From DATDDB01 sp036524005 (GTDB lineage Bacteria; Pseudomonadota; Gammaproteobacteria; Burkholderiales; Gallionellaceae): DNA of 64,000 bases. Under the pieces are notes generated by a model. It had not been told where the DNA came from. It saw only the letters and a program-made list of their open reading frames with translations, and searched no databases. Positions within the stretch are counted from its first letter, which is position 1. Each line of letters opens with the position of its first letter. The stretch is taken from positions 1 through 64,000 of the forward strand of contig DATDDB010000162.1 in the NCBI GenBank assembly GCA_036524005.1. The letters run 5' to 3'. Position numbers and translations under genes: made by a program. Of this stretch, positions 18,411 to 25,714 are shown piece after piece.

Positions 18411-18439
18411 TTGATTCTACTCCAAGTTTCAATCATAAT
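18411..18439 (+). promoter_or_regulatory. Predicted sigma-70 promoter of bcsZ
   Basis: TTGATT (18411-18416), a 17-base spacer and CATAAT (18434-18439) make a good sigma-70 promoter in the divergent region between the kinase–cyclase gene and bcsZ. The inferred transcript would start near 18446, about 37 bases before the bcsZ ATG. In that leader an 11-codon frame (18452-18487) overlaps the bcsZ start by ATGA, but it has no clear ribosome-binding site. Confidence 0.6.
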
Positions 18440-18483
18440 TAAGCCCTCTTCATGAAAAATGGGGATTGGGGCATCCAGCTGAA

Positions 18484-19560
18484 ATGAACGCACCCCTCAA
18501 CCAACTGCGCACCCGCTTCCTGCACAGGCTTGCAGCCTGCTGTTTGCTTGCGGCCGCGCTGCTGGCTAACTGCGCGACGGCGGGTGCCACCGAGGCTGGC
18601 TGGAAACGGTTCAAGCAAGACTTCATCGCACCCGAGGGCCGCGTCGTTGATGCAGGCCAGGGCGGCATCAGCCATTCGGAAGGACAGGGATATGCCATGC
18701 TGCTCGCGGTGCATTACGATGACCGCCCCGCATTCGAGCAGATCTGGCAATGGACCCGGAAAAATCTCCAGGTGCGCAGCGACAGCCTGCTTGCCTGGTG
18801 CTGGTCGCCGGAGACCGGCGTCAAGGACAAGAATAATGCGAGCGACGGCGACCTGATCGTGGCCTGGGCCCTGCTGCGTGCCTCCGAAAGCTGGCAGGTT
18901 CCCGATTACCTGCAGGCCAGCCGGAAAATCGCACGGGACATTCGCGAAAAACTCGTCCACAAAAGCGCGCACGGACTGGTGCTACTGCCGGGCGCGGAAG
19001 GCTTTCACAAGCCGGAGGGCGACTCGATCAACCTTTCCTACTGGGTGTTCCCGGCACTGGACGAAATCGGCCAGGCCGACCCGGCGCCGGAATGGGAGGA
19101 ACTCGCGAACAACGGCATCGCCATCCTGCAATATGCCCATTTCGGCCGATGGAAGCTGCCGCCGGACTGGCTGCTGCTCGCCGAAACCTCCACGCCATCC
19201 AACGGCCTTTCCGAACTGTTCGGCTACAACGCGGTGCGCATCCCGCTCTATCTGCTGTGGAGCCGCCGCGAAACCCCGCAACTGCTCAGACCGTACCGCG
19301 AATTCTGGGGCTACTTCAAGGGCGCGCGGTTCCTTCCCGCCTGGACCAACCTCAAGAACGACAGCGTCGACTCCTACGACGCATCCGCCGGAATCCACCG
19401 TGTCGCGCAATGGGTGCTTGCCTACCCGCGCACCCCTACCCCTTTGAAAACCCTGCCTGCAGACAAGCCGGGCTACTACTCTTCGGTGTTGCTGTTGCTG
19501 ACAGAAATGGCGATAAGCGAGCGCAGGGAGGAGCAACAGGCTGCTGTGCCAGCACGCTAG
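18484..19560 (+). CDS. bcsZ: BcsZ-type endoglucanase, glycoside hydrolase family 8
   Basis: 358 residues with an N-terminal signal peptide (core LAACCLLAAALLANCATAGA), so it is exported to the periplasm. The GH8 motif HSEGQGYAML carries the catalytic acid Glu66, and NNASDGDLIVAWAL carries the Asp121/Asp123 pair of the family. BcsZ cleaves beta-1,4-glucan and is needed for proper cellulose export. ATG 18484 is chosen; a TTG six codons earlier is possible, and neither has a strong Shine-Dalgarno site. It is transcribed divergently from the kinase-bcsABC operon rather than between bcsB and bcsC as in E. coli. Confidence 0.92.
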   Translation: MNAPLNQLRTRFLHRLAACCLLAAALLANCATAGATEAGWKRFKQDFIAPEGRVVDAGQGGISHSEGQGYAMLLAVHYDDRPAFEQIWQWTRKNLQVRSDSLLAWCWSPETGVKDKNNASDGDLIVAWALLRASESWQVPDYLQASRKIARDIREKLVHKSAHGLVLLPGAEGFHKPEGDSINLSYWVFPALDEIGQADPAPEWEELANNGIAILQYAHFGRWKLPPDWLLLAETSTPSNGLSELFGYNAVRIPLYLLWSRRETPQLLRPYREFWGYFKGARFLPAWTNLKNDSVDSYDASAGIHRVAQWVLAYPRTPTPLKTLPADKPGYYSSVLLLLTEMAISERREEQQAAVPAR

Positions 19561-19614
19561 CGTGCTCGGCGCCTACCCACAATGGGAGAGGGAGGCAATC
19601 GGGCTCCGCGCCAG

Positions 19615-20706
19615 TCAGGCAATGATCCCGCCGCCCAGACAAACCGCACCATCGTAAACAACCACAGATTGCCCCGGCGTGACCGCCCATTGCTGCTCAT
19701 CGAATGCAAAACTGGCGTGATTTTCCTTGAGCGCCGTGATGCGGCAGGCGGCATCATGCTGGCGATAGCGGGTCTTGGCCGCGTACGCACGGGCAATGTC
19801 GGGCGCGTGTCCGCTGATCCAGTGCATCTCCAATGCGTCGAGATGCGGCGTGAGCAAGGCGGGGTGGTCGTGGCCTTGCACCACGATGAGCCGGTTGTTT
19901 TCCATGTCCTTGCCGGCGACGAACCAGGGCTCGCCGGTACCTTCTTTGCCACCGCCTATGCCCAAGCCCTGGCGCTGGCCCAGGGTGTAGAACGCCAGGC
20001 CCTGGTGGGTCCCGACTTTCTTGCCTTCCGCCGAGTACATGCCGCCTGGCTGGGTGGGCAGGTAACGGTTCAGGAATTCGCGGAAGGGCCGCTCGCCGAT
20101 GAAGCAGATGCCGGTGCTGTCGCGCTTGGCGTGGTTGGCCAGATGATTTTTGCGCGCAATCTCGCGCACTTCGGTCTTCTGCAGGTGTCCGATCGGGAAC
20201 ATCGCCTTGGAAAGCTGCTCCTGGCTCAGGCGGTGCAGGAAGTAGCTCTGGTCCTTGCCGGCATCGTCCGCCTTGAGCAATTGATACAAGCCATCCACTT
20301 CGCGCACCTTGGCATAGTGCCCCATGGCGATGGCATCCGCGCCCAGGCGCAGTGCGTGTTCGACGAATGCCTTGAATTTGATTTCCGAGTTGCACAGGAT
20401 GTCGGGGTTAGGCGTGCGCCCGGCCTCGTATTCGCGCAGGAAATAGCTGAACACGCGCTCCCTGTATTCCTGGGCGAAGTTCACCGCCTCGATGGGAATG
20501 CCGATCACGTCCGCGGCGGAAACAGCGTCTATCAGGTCCTCGCGCGAGGAGCAATATTCGCCGTCGTCATCGTCCTCCCAGTTTTTCATGAACAGGCCGG
20601 TGACCTGATAGCCCTGCTGCTTCAGCAACAAGGCGGTGACGGAGGAGTCCACGCCCCCCGACATGCCGACCACGACGTGGCGCCGGGATCGAAGATTGTT
20701 TTTCAC
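19615..20706 (-). CDS. mnmA: MnmA, tRNA-specific 2-thiouridylase
   Basis: 363 residues, the normal length. It adenylates and thiolates U34 of tRNA Lys, Glu and Gln, taking sulfur from the Tus relay. The PP-loop SGGVDSS is at 16-22, and the catalytic cysteines are Cys105 (PDILCN) and Cys201 (STGICFIG). It lies downstream of nudJ in the same direction, an arrangement also seen in E. coli. A tusA gene and a tRNA-Lys(TTT) gene, one of the expected substrates, are both in this window. Confidence 0.97.
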   Translation of the reverse strand: MKNNLRSRRHVVVGMSGGVDSSVTALLLKQQGYQVTGLFMKNWEDDDDGEYCSSREDLIDAVSAADVIGIPIEAVNFAQEYRERVFSYFLREYEAGRTPNPDILCNSEIKFKAFVEHALRLGADAIAMGHYAKVREVDGLYQLLKADDAGKDQSYFLHRLSQEQLSKAMFPIGHLQKTEVREIARKNHLANHAKRDSTGICFIGERPFREFLNRYLPTQPGGMYSAEGKKVGTHQGLAFYTLGQRQGLGIGGGKEGTGEPWFVAGKDMENNRLIVVQGHDHPALLTPHLDALEMHWISGHAPDIARAYAAKTRYRQHDAACRITALKENHASFAFDEQQWAVTPGQSVVVYDGAVCLGGGIIA

Positions 20707-20711
20707 GCTTG

Positions 20712-20743
20712 CCCCTTCTCCCGCTTGCGGGGGAGGGTTGGGG
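20712..20743. repeat. REP-like GC-rich palindrome between nudJ and mnmA
   Basis: CCCTTCTCCCGC and GCGGGGGAGGG form an imperfect hairpin followed by TTGGGGTGG. Hairpins of this kind (CCCTCTCCC...GGGAGAGGG with a TTGGGGTG flank) are common between genes in proteobacteria, where they act as REP-type elements or mRNA 3' stabilisers. Only one full copy is seen here; a partial GGGAGAGGG stretch lies at 19582-19592. Confidence 0.45.
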
Positions 20744-20763
20744 TGGTGGCGCGAGCCTGCTCG

Positions 20764-21210
20764 TTAATCATAATTTACGATGATGTCGAGCGGATAGCGC
20801 TTGCCCGCCAGGTAATCTTCCACGCAGCGCAAAATAAGCGGGCTGCGGTGGCGCGAGCTCGTGGCGCGGACTTCCTCGGGCGTCATCCAGACCGCACGCA
20901 AAATACCCTTGTCCAGCTTGCGCTCGGGATGATGGGCGAGAATGCGCCCGGTGAAGGCAAAACGCAAATAGGTCGTGTCGGATGCCTTCGAATGCCAACG
21001 GTAAATACCCAGCAGATGTTGCGGCTCGAATTCATAGGCTGATTCTTCCAGCGTTTCGCGCGCAACTGCAAATATCAGGGATTCCCCTAGCTCCAGATGC
21101 CCCGCAGGCTGATTGAACAAAACGCCCTGCCCCGTTTCTTCCTCGACCAGCAGGAATTTCCCCTCCTGCTCCAGGACGGCGGCGACGGTGACATTGGGTT
21201 TCCAGATCAT
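20764..21210 (-). CDS. nudJ: NudJ-like NUDIX hydrolase
   Basis: 148 residues. The NUDIX box is intact, running from GHLELGES through RETLEES, and binds the catalytic divalent metal. NudJ-type enzymes hydrolyse nucleoside di/triphosphates and thiamin pyrophosphate precursors; the exact substrate is not readable here. I chose ATG 21210 (MIWKPNVTVAAVL), where homology to the family begins, over the upstream frame start at 21246. A TATAAT ends only 7 bases before this ATG, so the mRNA may be leaderless. mnmA follows after 57 bases. Confidence 0.9.
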   Translation of the reverse strand: MIWKPNVTVAAVLEQEGKFLLVEEETGQGVLFNQPAGHLELGESLIFAVARETLEESAYEFEPQHLLGIYRWHSKASDTTYLRFAFTGRILAHHPERKLDKGILRAVWMTPEEVRATSSRHRSPLILRCVEDYLAGKRYPLDIIVNYD

Positions 21211-21216
21211 TTGCGT

Positions 21217-21222
21217 ATTATA
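21217..21222 (-). promoter_or_regulatory. TATAAT -10 element directly before nudJ (possible leaderless start)
   Basis: A consensus TATAAT on the reverse strand ends 6 bases before the A of the nudJ ATG, so the expected +1 coincides with the start codon. No ribosome-binding site can fit. No good -35 is present; the position it would occupy is inside the terminator hairpin of the upstream gene. Confidence 0.45.
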
Positions 21223-21228
21223 TAAATG

Positions 21229-21256
21229 AAAAAGGCAGGGGTGCACCCTGCCTTTT
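21229..21256 (-). terminator. Intrinsic terminator of the first Ala-rich gene
   Basis: Arms AAAAGGCAGGG and CCCTGCCTTTT with a 5-base loop form a perfect 11-bp stem. On the reverse strand it is followed by a T-run, 18 bases past the stop codon. The A/T flanks could make it bidirectional. Confidence 0.85.
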
Positions 21257-21273
21257 ATTTGGCCGTTCCCGAA

Positions 21274-21507
21274 TTACTTGGCAGCCTTTTCGTCCTTCTT
21301 GGCTTCTTTAGCCTTGGCAGCCGGAGCAGCAGCCTTAGCCGGAGCTGCGGGAGCAGCCGGAGCAGCAGCAGCAGTAACGGCAGGAGCAGCAGCAGCAGGA
21401 GCAGCAGGAGCAGCAGCAGCAGCAGGAGCAGCAGCCTCAGCAGCAACAGCGGAGAAGGTAACGGCTGCGAAAGCAGCGGCGATCAGGGCGGACAGCAGTT
21501 TGCTCAT
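21274..21507 (-). CDS. Small exported Ala/Pro-rich protein
   Basis: 77 residues. A typical signal peptide (MSKLLSALIAAAF to SAVAAEA) is followed by a low-complexity Ala/Pro segment and a short Lys-rich tail (AKEAKKDEKAAK). The mature peptide of about 55 residues is expected in the periplasm. GGAG lies 8 bases before the ATG, and a strong terminator follows. The first 24 residues are identical to those of the next gene upstream (21726-21926), so the two are tandem paralogues. I recognise no domain and assign no function. Confidence 0.75.
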   Translation of the reverse strand: MSKLLSALIAAAFAAVTFSAVAAEAAAPAAAAAPAAPAAAAPAVTAAAAPAAPAAPAKAAAPAAKAKEAKKDEKAAK

Positions 21508-21683
21508 TCTTGTGACTCCAATAATTTAAGGTTAATCAGCAGTAATTTCGCCAGTATATGGCAGGGCGAATCATATACCACTTCATATAAACTGTCTTTG
21601 GGAATAGCACGGGTGTCGCCGGAATGCCACAGGGAAGCAGGATGCAGGCAGGTTAATGCAGGGGTAAACAAAAGGGGCAAATA

Positions 21684-21711
21684 AAAAAGGCAGGGATGCC
21701 CCTGCCTTTTT
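21684..21711 (-). terminator. Intrinsic terminator of the second Ala/Lys-rich gene
   Basis: AAAAAGGCAGGG (21684-21695) and CCCTGCCTTTTT (21700-21711) form a perfect 12-bp stem with loop ATGC. It lies 14 bases past the stop of the reverse gene, with a T-run on that strand. The arms are nearly identical to those of the terminator of the paralogous gene, showing that the duplication included the terminator. Confidence 0.87.
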
Positions 21712-21725
21712 GGACAAGCGCCAAA

Positions 21726-21926
21726 TTACTTGGCAGCGTCGTCAGCCTTCTTGGCCTTGCTCTTCTTCTTGTGCTTCTTAGCAGGCTTCTTGCCTTCATC
21801 TTTCTTTTCGGCAGGAGCAGCAGCAGCAGGAGCGGCGCCACCAGCAGCAGGGGCTTCAGCAGCAACAGCGGAGAAAGTAACGGCTGCGAAAGCAGCGGCG
21901 ATCAGTGCGGACAACAGTTTGCTCAT
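21726..21926 (-). CDS. Small exported Ala/Lys-rich protein (paralogue of 21274-21507)
   Basis: 66 residues: the same signal peptide as its neighbour (MSKLLSALIAAAF...), then a short Ala/Gly/Pro stretch and a strongly basic tail (KKPAKKHKKKSKAKK). The mature peptide is therefore small and positively charged at the C-terminus, unlike the neighbour's mainly neutral repeat. ATG 21926 is used because GGAG lies 7 bases upstream; an ATG four codons earlier has no such site. The basic tail might bind nucleic acid, lipopolysaccharide or anionic polymer, but this is speculation. Confidence 0.75.
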   Translation of the reverse strand: MSKLLSALIAAAFAAVTFSAVAAEAPAAGGAAPAAAAPAEKKDEGKKPAKKHKKKSKAKKADDAAK

Positions 21927-22029
21927 TGTGAACTCCATCTAGTAGGTTATTAAACGTTTATGACACTACAGTGCCAAGTGCATTAACGCACAGCATGCAA
22001 CTTGGTTGACAGCCCCCCCCTGAAAATTT

Positions 22030-22116
22030 TGGTGCCGGGAGAGGGACTCGAACCCTCACACTGTCTCCAGCACCGGATTTTGAGTCCGGCGCGTCTACCA
22101 ATTCCGCCATCCCGGC
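22030..22116 (-). tRNA. tRNA-Leu (anticodon CAA)
   Basis: The reverse strand reads GCCGGGATGGCGG... and ends ...TCCCGGCACCA. The 7-bp acceptor stem is GCCGGGA/TCCCGGC, there is a long variable arm (class II tRNA), the T-arm contains GGTTCGAGTCC, and the anticodon loop CTCAAAA has CAA. The CCA end is encoded (22030-22032). The gene reads codon UUG. Confidence 0.97.
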
Positions 22117-22128
22117 AGGAGGCGGCGC

Positions 22129-22158
22129 ATTATCCATGAAACCCCCCTGTTTTATCAA
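22129..22158 (-). promoter_or_regulatory. Predicted promoter of tRNA-Leu
   Basis: On the reverse strand TTGATA (22158-22153), an 18-base spacer and GATAAT (22134-22129) precede the tRNA. A GC-rich discriminator (GCGCCGCC) follows the -10, as is usual for stringently controlled stable-RNA promoters. The expected start is about 6 bases before the mature 5' end. Confidence 0.65.
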
Positions 22159-22435
22159 GCAAAAATTGGCCGTTTCGGCTGCACGCTGCGCGAGTCAAGG
22201 TACGGAGGGCGCGGCTAGCTGATTGGAGGGGCATCCGGGACACCGGAGCTTGCTTACCTGATGCGTCAATTTGACGCGCGGCGAAATGCCACATTTTCAA
22301 ATTTATTCCGGGCGCATTTAATTCATTACTGCCGGATTGCCATGCGCACGAAGAAATTGCATTGATGGCATTGCTTCTCGGCGCACCTGCGGACCGGCAG
22401 ACGAATAATCCTGACAATACCCGGAGGAATCATAA
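22159..22435. promoter_or_regulatory. Upstream region of the copper receptor with perfect GCGTCAA-T-TTGACGC dyad
   Basis: No gene is seen in this stretch. At 22263-22277 GCGTCAA and TTGACGC flank one central base, giving a perfect 15-base palindrome whose right half also reads as a -35 box (TTGACG). AT-rich sequence suitable for a -10 (TTTTCAAATTTATT) lies 17 bases on. The palindrome could be the operator of a metal-responsive regulator of the receptor gene; the regulator is not in the window. Confidence 0.45.
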
Positions 22436-24493
22436 ATGTCGTTTGTAAAAAGCAGCCAGCTGTTGGCGGCGGCACTCCTGCTGCCTTCACTGGCGCAGGC
22501 GCAGGAAAACCCTGCGCCCGAAGAAATGGTTATTGTTGTGCCCACCCCGCACGGCGAAGCGCCGCTGACGGTCAAAACCAATCCCAAGGCGCCGCGCCAG
22601 CCGGTTCCGGCGCACGATGGCGCAGATTATCTGAAGACCATTCCGGGCTTTTCGGTGATACGCAAGGGAGGCACTGACGGCGATCCGGTGTTTCGCGGCA
22701 TGGCCGGTTCACGCCTGAATATCCTGCTCGATGGACAGACCATCCTCGGCGGCTGCGGCGGACGCATGGATCCGCCCACTGCCTATGTATTCCCTGCGTC
22801 CTATGACAGGATCACCGTGCTGAAAGGACCGCAAACTGTGCTGTATGGCCCAGGCAATTCGGCGGGCACCGTTCTGTTCGAGCGCAACATCAGGCGTGCC
22901 GAGCAATCCGGAACGACAGGCAACGGTTCATTGACTCTGGGCAGTTTCGGGCGCAACGACGAGATGGCTGAGGTACGTACCGGCAGCCAGGATTATTACC
23001 TGCTGGCGAACGGAACCCGCTCGCAGATGAGGGACTACAAGGACGGCAACGGCAATGCCGTGCATTCTTCCTACCTGCGCTGGAGCAGCAATGCCGCACT
23101 GGGCTGGACGCCGAATGACGATACGCGCCTGGAGTTGTCCGCCGCAAAGAGCGATAGCCGCGCCGCCTATGCCGACCGGTCCATGGATGGAGCGAAATTC
23201 GCACGCGACAACATCGGTCTCAGGCTGGAGCGCAAAAATCTCTCTTCGCTCTTGAGCAAGGCCGATGCACAGGTGTACTTCAACTACGTTGACCATGTCA
23301 TGGACAACTACAGCCTGCGGCCCTTCGTGGCGTCGCCCATGATGCCGACGCCGGCCGCAGCCAACCCGGACCGGACCACCATCGGCGGGCGCGTGGCGCT
23401 TGGCCTGAATCTGTCGGACGCAACGGACGGCACAGTCGGCCTGGATTTCCAGAACAACCGTCACACCAACCGCAATGCCTGGAACCAGCCGGTGCTGCCC
23501 TATCAGTCTATGGCGCGCACCCAGGACGCGCTGTTCCGCAACACAGGTGTGTTTGGCGAGGTGAAGCACAACCTGTCCGAAGCCAGCCGGGTTAAAGGCG
23601 GTCTGCGTCTGGATAAGTGGCATGCCGAGGATAATCGCTCATCCATCATGGCAGGCATGGCTATGGTAGCCAACCCCACTGCCAACCAGTCGCGCAACGA
23701 GACGCTTTCCAGCGGCTTCGCGCGCTACGAGCGGGATACGGAGAATGGCGCATCAACCTGGTATGCCGGCGTCGGGCGCACGATGCGCGCGCCGGATTAT
23801 TGGGAATTGATCAGCAAGGAAAGCGCAACCACTGTCAGCGCCTTCAATACCAGGCCGGAAAAAACCACGCAGATGGATGCCGGGGTCAGTTACCGCGATG
23901 GCGCGGTGTCCGGTTCGGTTTCCGCGTTCTACAGCAAGGTTGCCGACTTCATCCTGATCCAGTCCAATGTCAACAAGGGCAGCATGATGATGCCGCGGCC
24001 TGCAACCATTGCCCGCAACATCAACGCCACCACGTGGGGAATGGAAGCAGCCCTGGCTTATCAGCTGGCTGACAACTGGCGGCTGGACGGAGCGCTGGCC
24101 TATGTGCAAGGCCATAATGACACCGATGGCGTGGCACTGGGGCAGATTCCACCGCTGGAAGCGCGACTCGGCGCGAACTATGACAACAAGACCTGGTCAC
24201 TCGGGGTATTGCTGCGTGGCGTGGCCGCACAAAATCGCTACACCCTGAATCAGGGCAACATCGCGGGCCAGGACATCGGCCGCAGCGGCGGCTTCGGCGT
24301 GTTCTCGATCAACGGCGGATGGCGCCGCTCGAAGGGTACGCAGATCACCGCAGGCATAGACAATCTGTTCAACAAGGTTTATGCGGAACACCTGAACCGT
24401 GCTGGCAGCATGGTGCAGGGCTACCCCACGATCGCGCGCGTCAATGAGCCGGGGCGCAATATCTGGGTGAAGGCAAACTTCGCATTTGATTGA
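22436..24493 (+). CDS. TonB-dependent copper receptor (OprC/NosA family)
   Basis: 685-residue outer-membrane receptor with a signal peptide (LLAAALLLPSLAQAQ). The plug domain contains LKTIPGFSVIRKGG, the GGCGGRMDPPTAY block characteristic of the OprC/NosA copper receptors, and ITVLKGPQTVLYGP. A TonB-dependent barrel follows, ending with the conserved aromatic-rich NIWVKANFAFD. OprC/NosA proteins import copper or supply it to cuproenzymes. GGAGGA lies 9 bases before the ATG. PCu(A)C-type periplasmic copper proteins follow directly, which supports copper as the substrate. Confidence 0.9.
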   Translation: MSFVKSSQLLAAALLLPSLAQAQENPAPEEMVIVVPTPHGEAPLTVKTNPKAPRQPVPAHDGADYLKTIPGFSVIRKGGTDGDPVFRGMAGSRLNILLDGQTILGGCGGRMDPPTAYVFPASYDRITVLKGPQTVLYGPGNSAGTVLFERNIRRAEQSGTTGNGSLTLGSFGRNDEMAEVRTGSQDYYLLANGTRSQMRDYKDGNGNAVHSSYLRWSSNAALGWTPNDDTRLELSAAKSDSRAAYADRSMDGAKFARDNIGLRLERKNLSSLLSKADAQVYFNYVDHVMDNYSLRPFVASPMMPTPAAANPDRTTIGGRVALGLNLSDATDGTVGLDFQNNRHTNRNAWNQPVLPYQSMARTQDALFRNTGVFGEVKHNLSEASRVKGGLRLDKWHAEDNRSSIMAGMAMVANPTANQSRNETLSSGFARYERDTENGASTWYAGVGRTMRAPDYWELISKESATTVSAFNTRPEKTTQMDAGVSYRDGAVSGSVSAFYSKVADFILIQSNVNKGSMMMPRPATIARNINATTWGMEAALAYQLADNWRLDGALAYVQGHNDTDGVALGQIPPLEARLGANYDNKTWSLGVLLRGVAAQNRYTLNQGNIAGQDIGRSGGFGVFSINGGWRRSKGTQITAGIDNLFNKVYAEHLNRAGSMVQGYPTIARVNEPGRNIWVKANFAFD

Positions 24494-24562
24494 AACGGCA
24501 ATGCGCTAGAATGGCACCGCGCCTAAATGGCGCGGTGCGTCCAAACATTGAGACTGAATATC

Positions 24563-25048
24563 ATGACTAAGCATTTATTACTGAGTATCGCCGCACTGCT
24601 GTGTGCGGCACAGGCCTGGGCGGGCGAGGCGACGGTGACGGTCGCATGGGTACGCGCCACAGCACCGGGGCAGGATAGTGCGGCGGTTTCCCTGCATATC
24701 CGGACCGAGGCGGATGCACGGCTGGTGTCGGCCAGCAGCCCGGCAGCAGAGCGTGTGGAAATACACATCATGAAGCATGAAAACGGCATGATGACCATGC
24801 GCGAGACGGAAAGCCTGGCGCTGCCGGCCGGACAGGAGGTAGCGCTGGAATCGGGCAGCCATCTTATGCTGGTGGGGCTGAAGCAGCCGCTCAAGGCCGG
24901 GGAGACAGTGCAACTGGCGCTGACCGTGCAATATGCCGACAAGCGCCGTGAGGTAATTACGGTCGCAGCCGAGGTGCGGGCGCTTTCCGCCAGCCACGAT
25001 GGCCAGGACATGAAAGATATGCACGGCAAGGGGCATCACGGACACTGA
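24563..25048 (+). CDS. PCu(A)C-family periplasmic copper chaperone
   Basis: 161 residues: a signal peptide (MTKHLLLSIAALLCAAQAWA), then a PCu(A)C (DUF461) cupredoxin-like domain. The family's copper ligands are present: HIM followed by Met-rich ENGMMTM, and the second His-Met pair in SHLML before VGLKQPLKAG. A His/Met-rich tail (MKDMHGKGHHGH) could bind additional metal. The family delivers Cu(I) to the CuA site of cytochrome oxidase. I used the ATG at 24563, where the signal peptide begins. It lies 69 bases after the copper receptor. Confidence 0.9.
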   Translation: MTKHLLLSIAALLCAAQAWAGEATVTVAWVRATAPGQDSAAVSLHIRTEADARLVSASSPAAERVEIHIMKHENGMMTMRETESLALPAGQEVALESGSHLMLVGLKQPLKAGETVQLALTVQYADKRREVITVAAEVRALSASHDGQDMKDMHGKGHHGH

Positions 25049-25158
25049 CACTCCTGGTGCACCCCGCCACCCGCGGTGCTTGAAATGCCTGCCGCGTCCC
25101 CCATATAGTCGACAGTGGGAACGCCGTTCCCCGGTTGACTGACATTATGGAGGTTATC

Positions 25159-25581
25159 ATGGCAAATCTGATCCGTTTTACCCCTCGTGATGATGTGTTT
25201 GACGACTTGTTCCGCGGTTTTTTCATGAGCCCGGTGCGCCTTGAAGGCGGCCAGGAAATGCAGATCAAGATGGATATAAAGGAAGACGACAAGGCTTATA
25301 CCGTACACGCCGAAATTCCCGGTGTGAAGAAGGAGGATATCCATGTCTCCATTGATGGCAACCTGGTCTCCATCAGCGCCGAAGTAAAAAATGAAAAGGA
25401 AGTGAAGGAAGGCGAAAAGGTGCTGCGCAGCGAGCGCTATTACGGCAAGGTTTCGCGCTCTTTCACACTGGGCAATGATGTGGATGAGGCCGCTTCCCAG
25501 GCCCGCTACGACAACGGCGTGCTGGAACTGACCCTGCCCAAGAAGGCTGTTTCAAAGGCAAAACGCCTGGAAATCCGCTGA
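25159..25581 (+). CDS. Hsp20/alpha-crystallin family small heat-shock protein
   Basis: 140-residue cytosolic holdase. The alpha-crystallin domain covers about 38-135, with the signature IPGVKKEDIHVSIDGN and the C-terminal NGVLELTLPK typical of the family; a short tail ends KAKRLEIR. ATG 25159 has GGAGG 5 bases upstream and is preferred over the earlier start at 25135. No CIRCE or ROSE-like element was recognised upstream. Its place between two PCu(A)C genes may reflect metal-stress regulation, or chance. An intrinsic terminator follows. Confidence 0.93.
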   Translation: MANLIRFTPRDDVFDDLFRGFFMSPVRLEGGQEMQIKMDIKEDDKAYTVHAEIPGVKKEDIHVSIDGNLVSISAEVKNEKEVKEGEKVLRSERYYGKVSRSFTLGNDVDEAASQARYDNGVLELTLPKKAVSKAKRLEIR

Positions 25582-25606
25582 GGATAGACCAGCTCGCAAC
25601 ATGCAT

Positions 25607-25633
25607 GGGCGGCATAGTGCCGCCCAATTTTTT
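25607..25633 (+). terminator. Intrinsic terminator after hsp20
   Basis: GGGCGGCA and TGCCGCCC form a perfect 8-bp stem with a 3-base loop, followed by AATTTTTT. It separates hsp20 from the second PCu(A)C-type gene. An extended -10 (TGGTATAAG, 25667-25675) lies downstream and may drive that gene. Confidence 0.85.
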
Positions 25634-25714
25634 CTCTTATTAATTTCTGCAGATTCGCCGATATTTTGGTATAAGCTCCGCTGTGTGCCTGACACTGAAC
25701 AAAGGAGAGGTTTG

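Noticed and set aside
18452..18487. An 11-codon leader peptide overlapping bcsZ
   Set aside because: There is no ribosome-binding site and no terminator or attenuator structure, so regulation by it is unsupported.
21958..22158. Reverse open frame containing MAELVDAPDSKSG
   Set aside because: It is the well-known false translation of the tRNA-Leu gene; the tRNA at 22030-22116 accounts for it.
25601..25714. Upstream extension of the second PCu(A)C-like gene
   Set aside because: The extension reads through an intrinsic terminator and ends at a strong Shine-Dalgarno site before the signal peptide.
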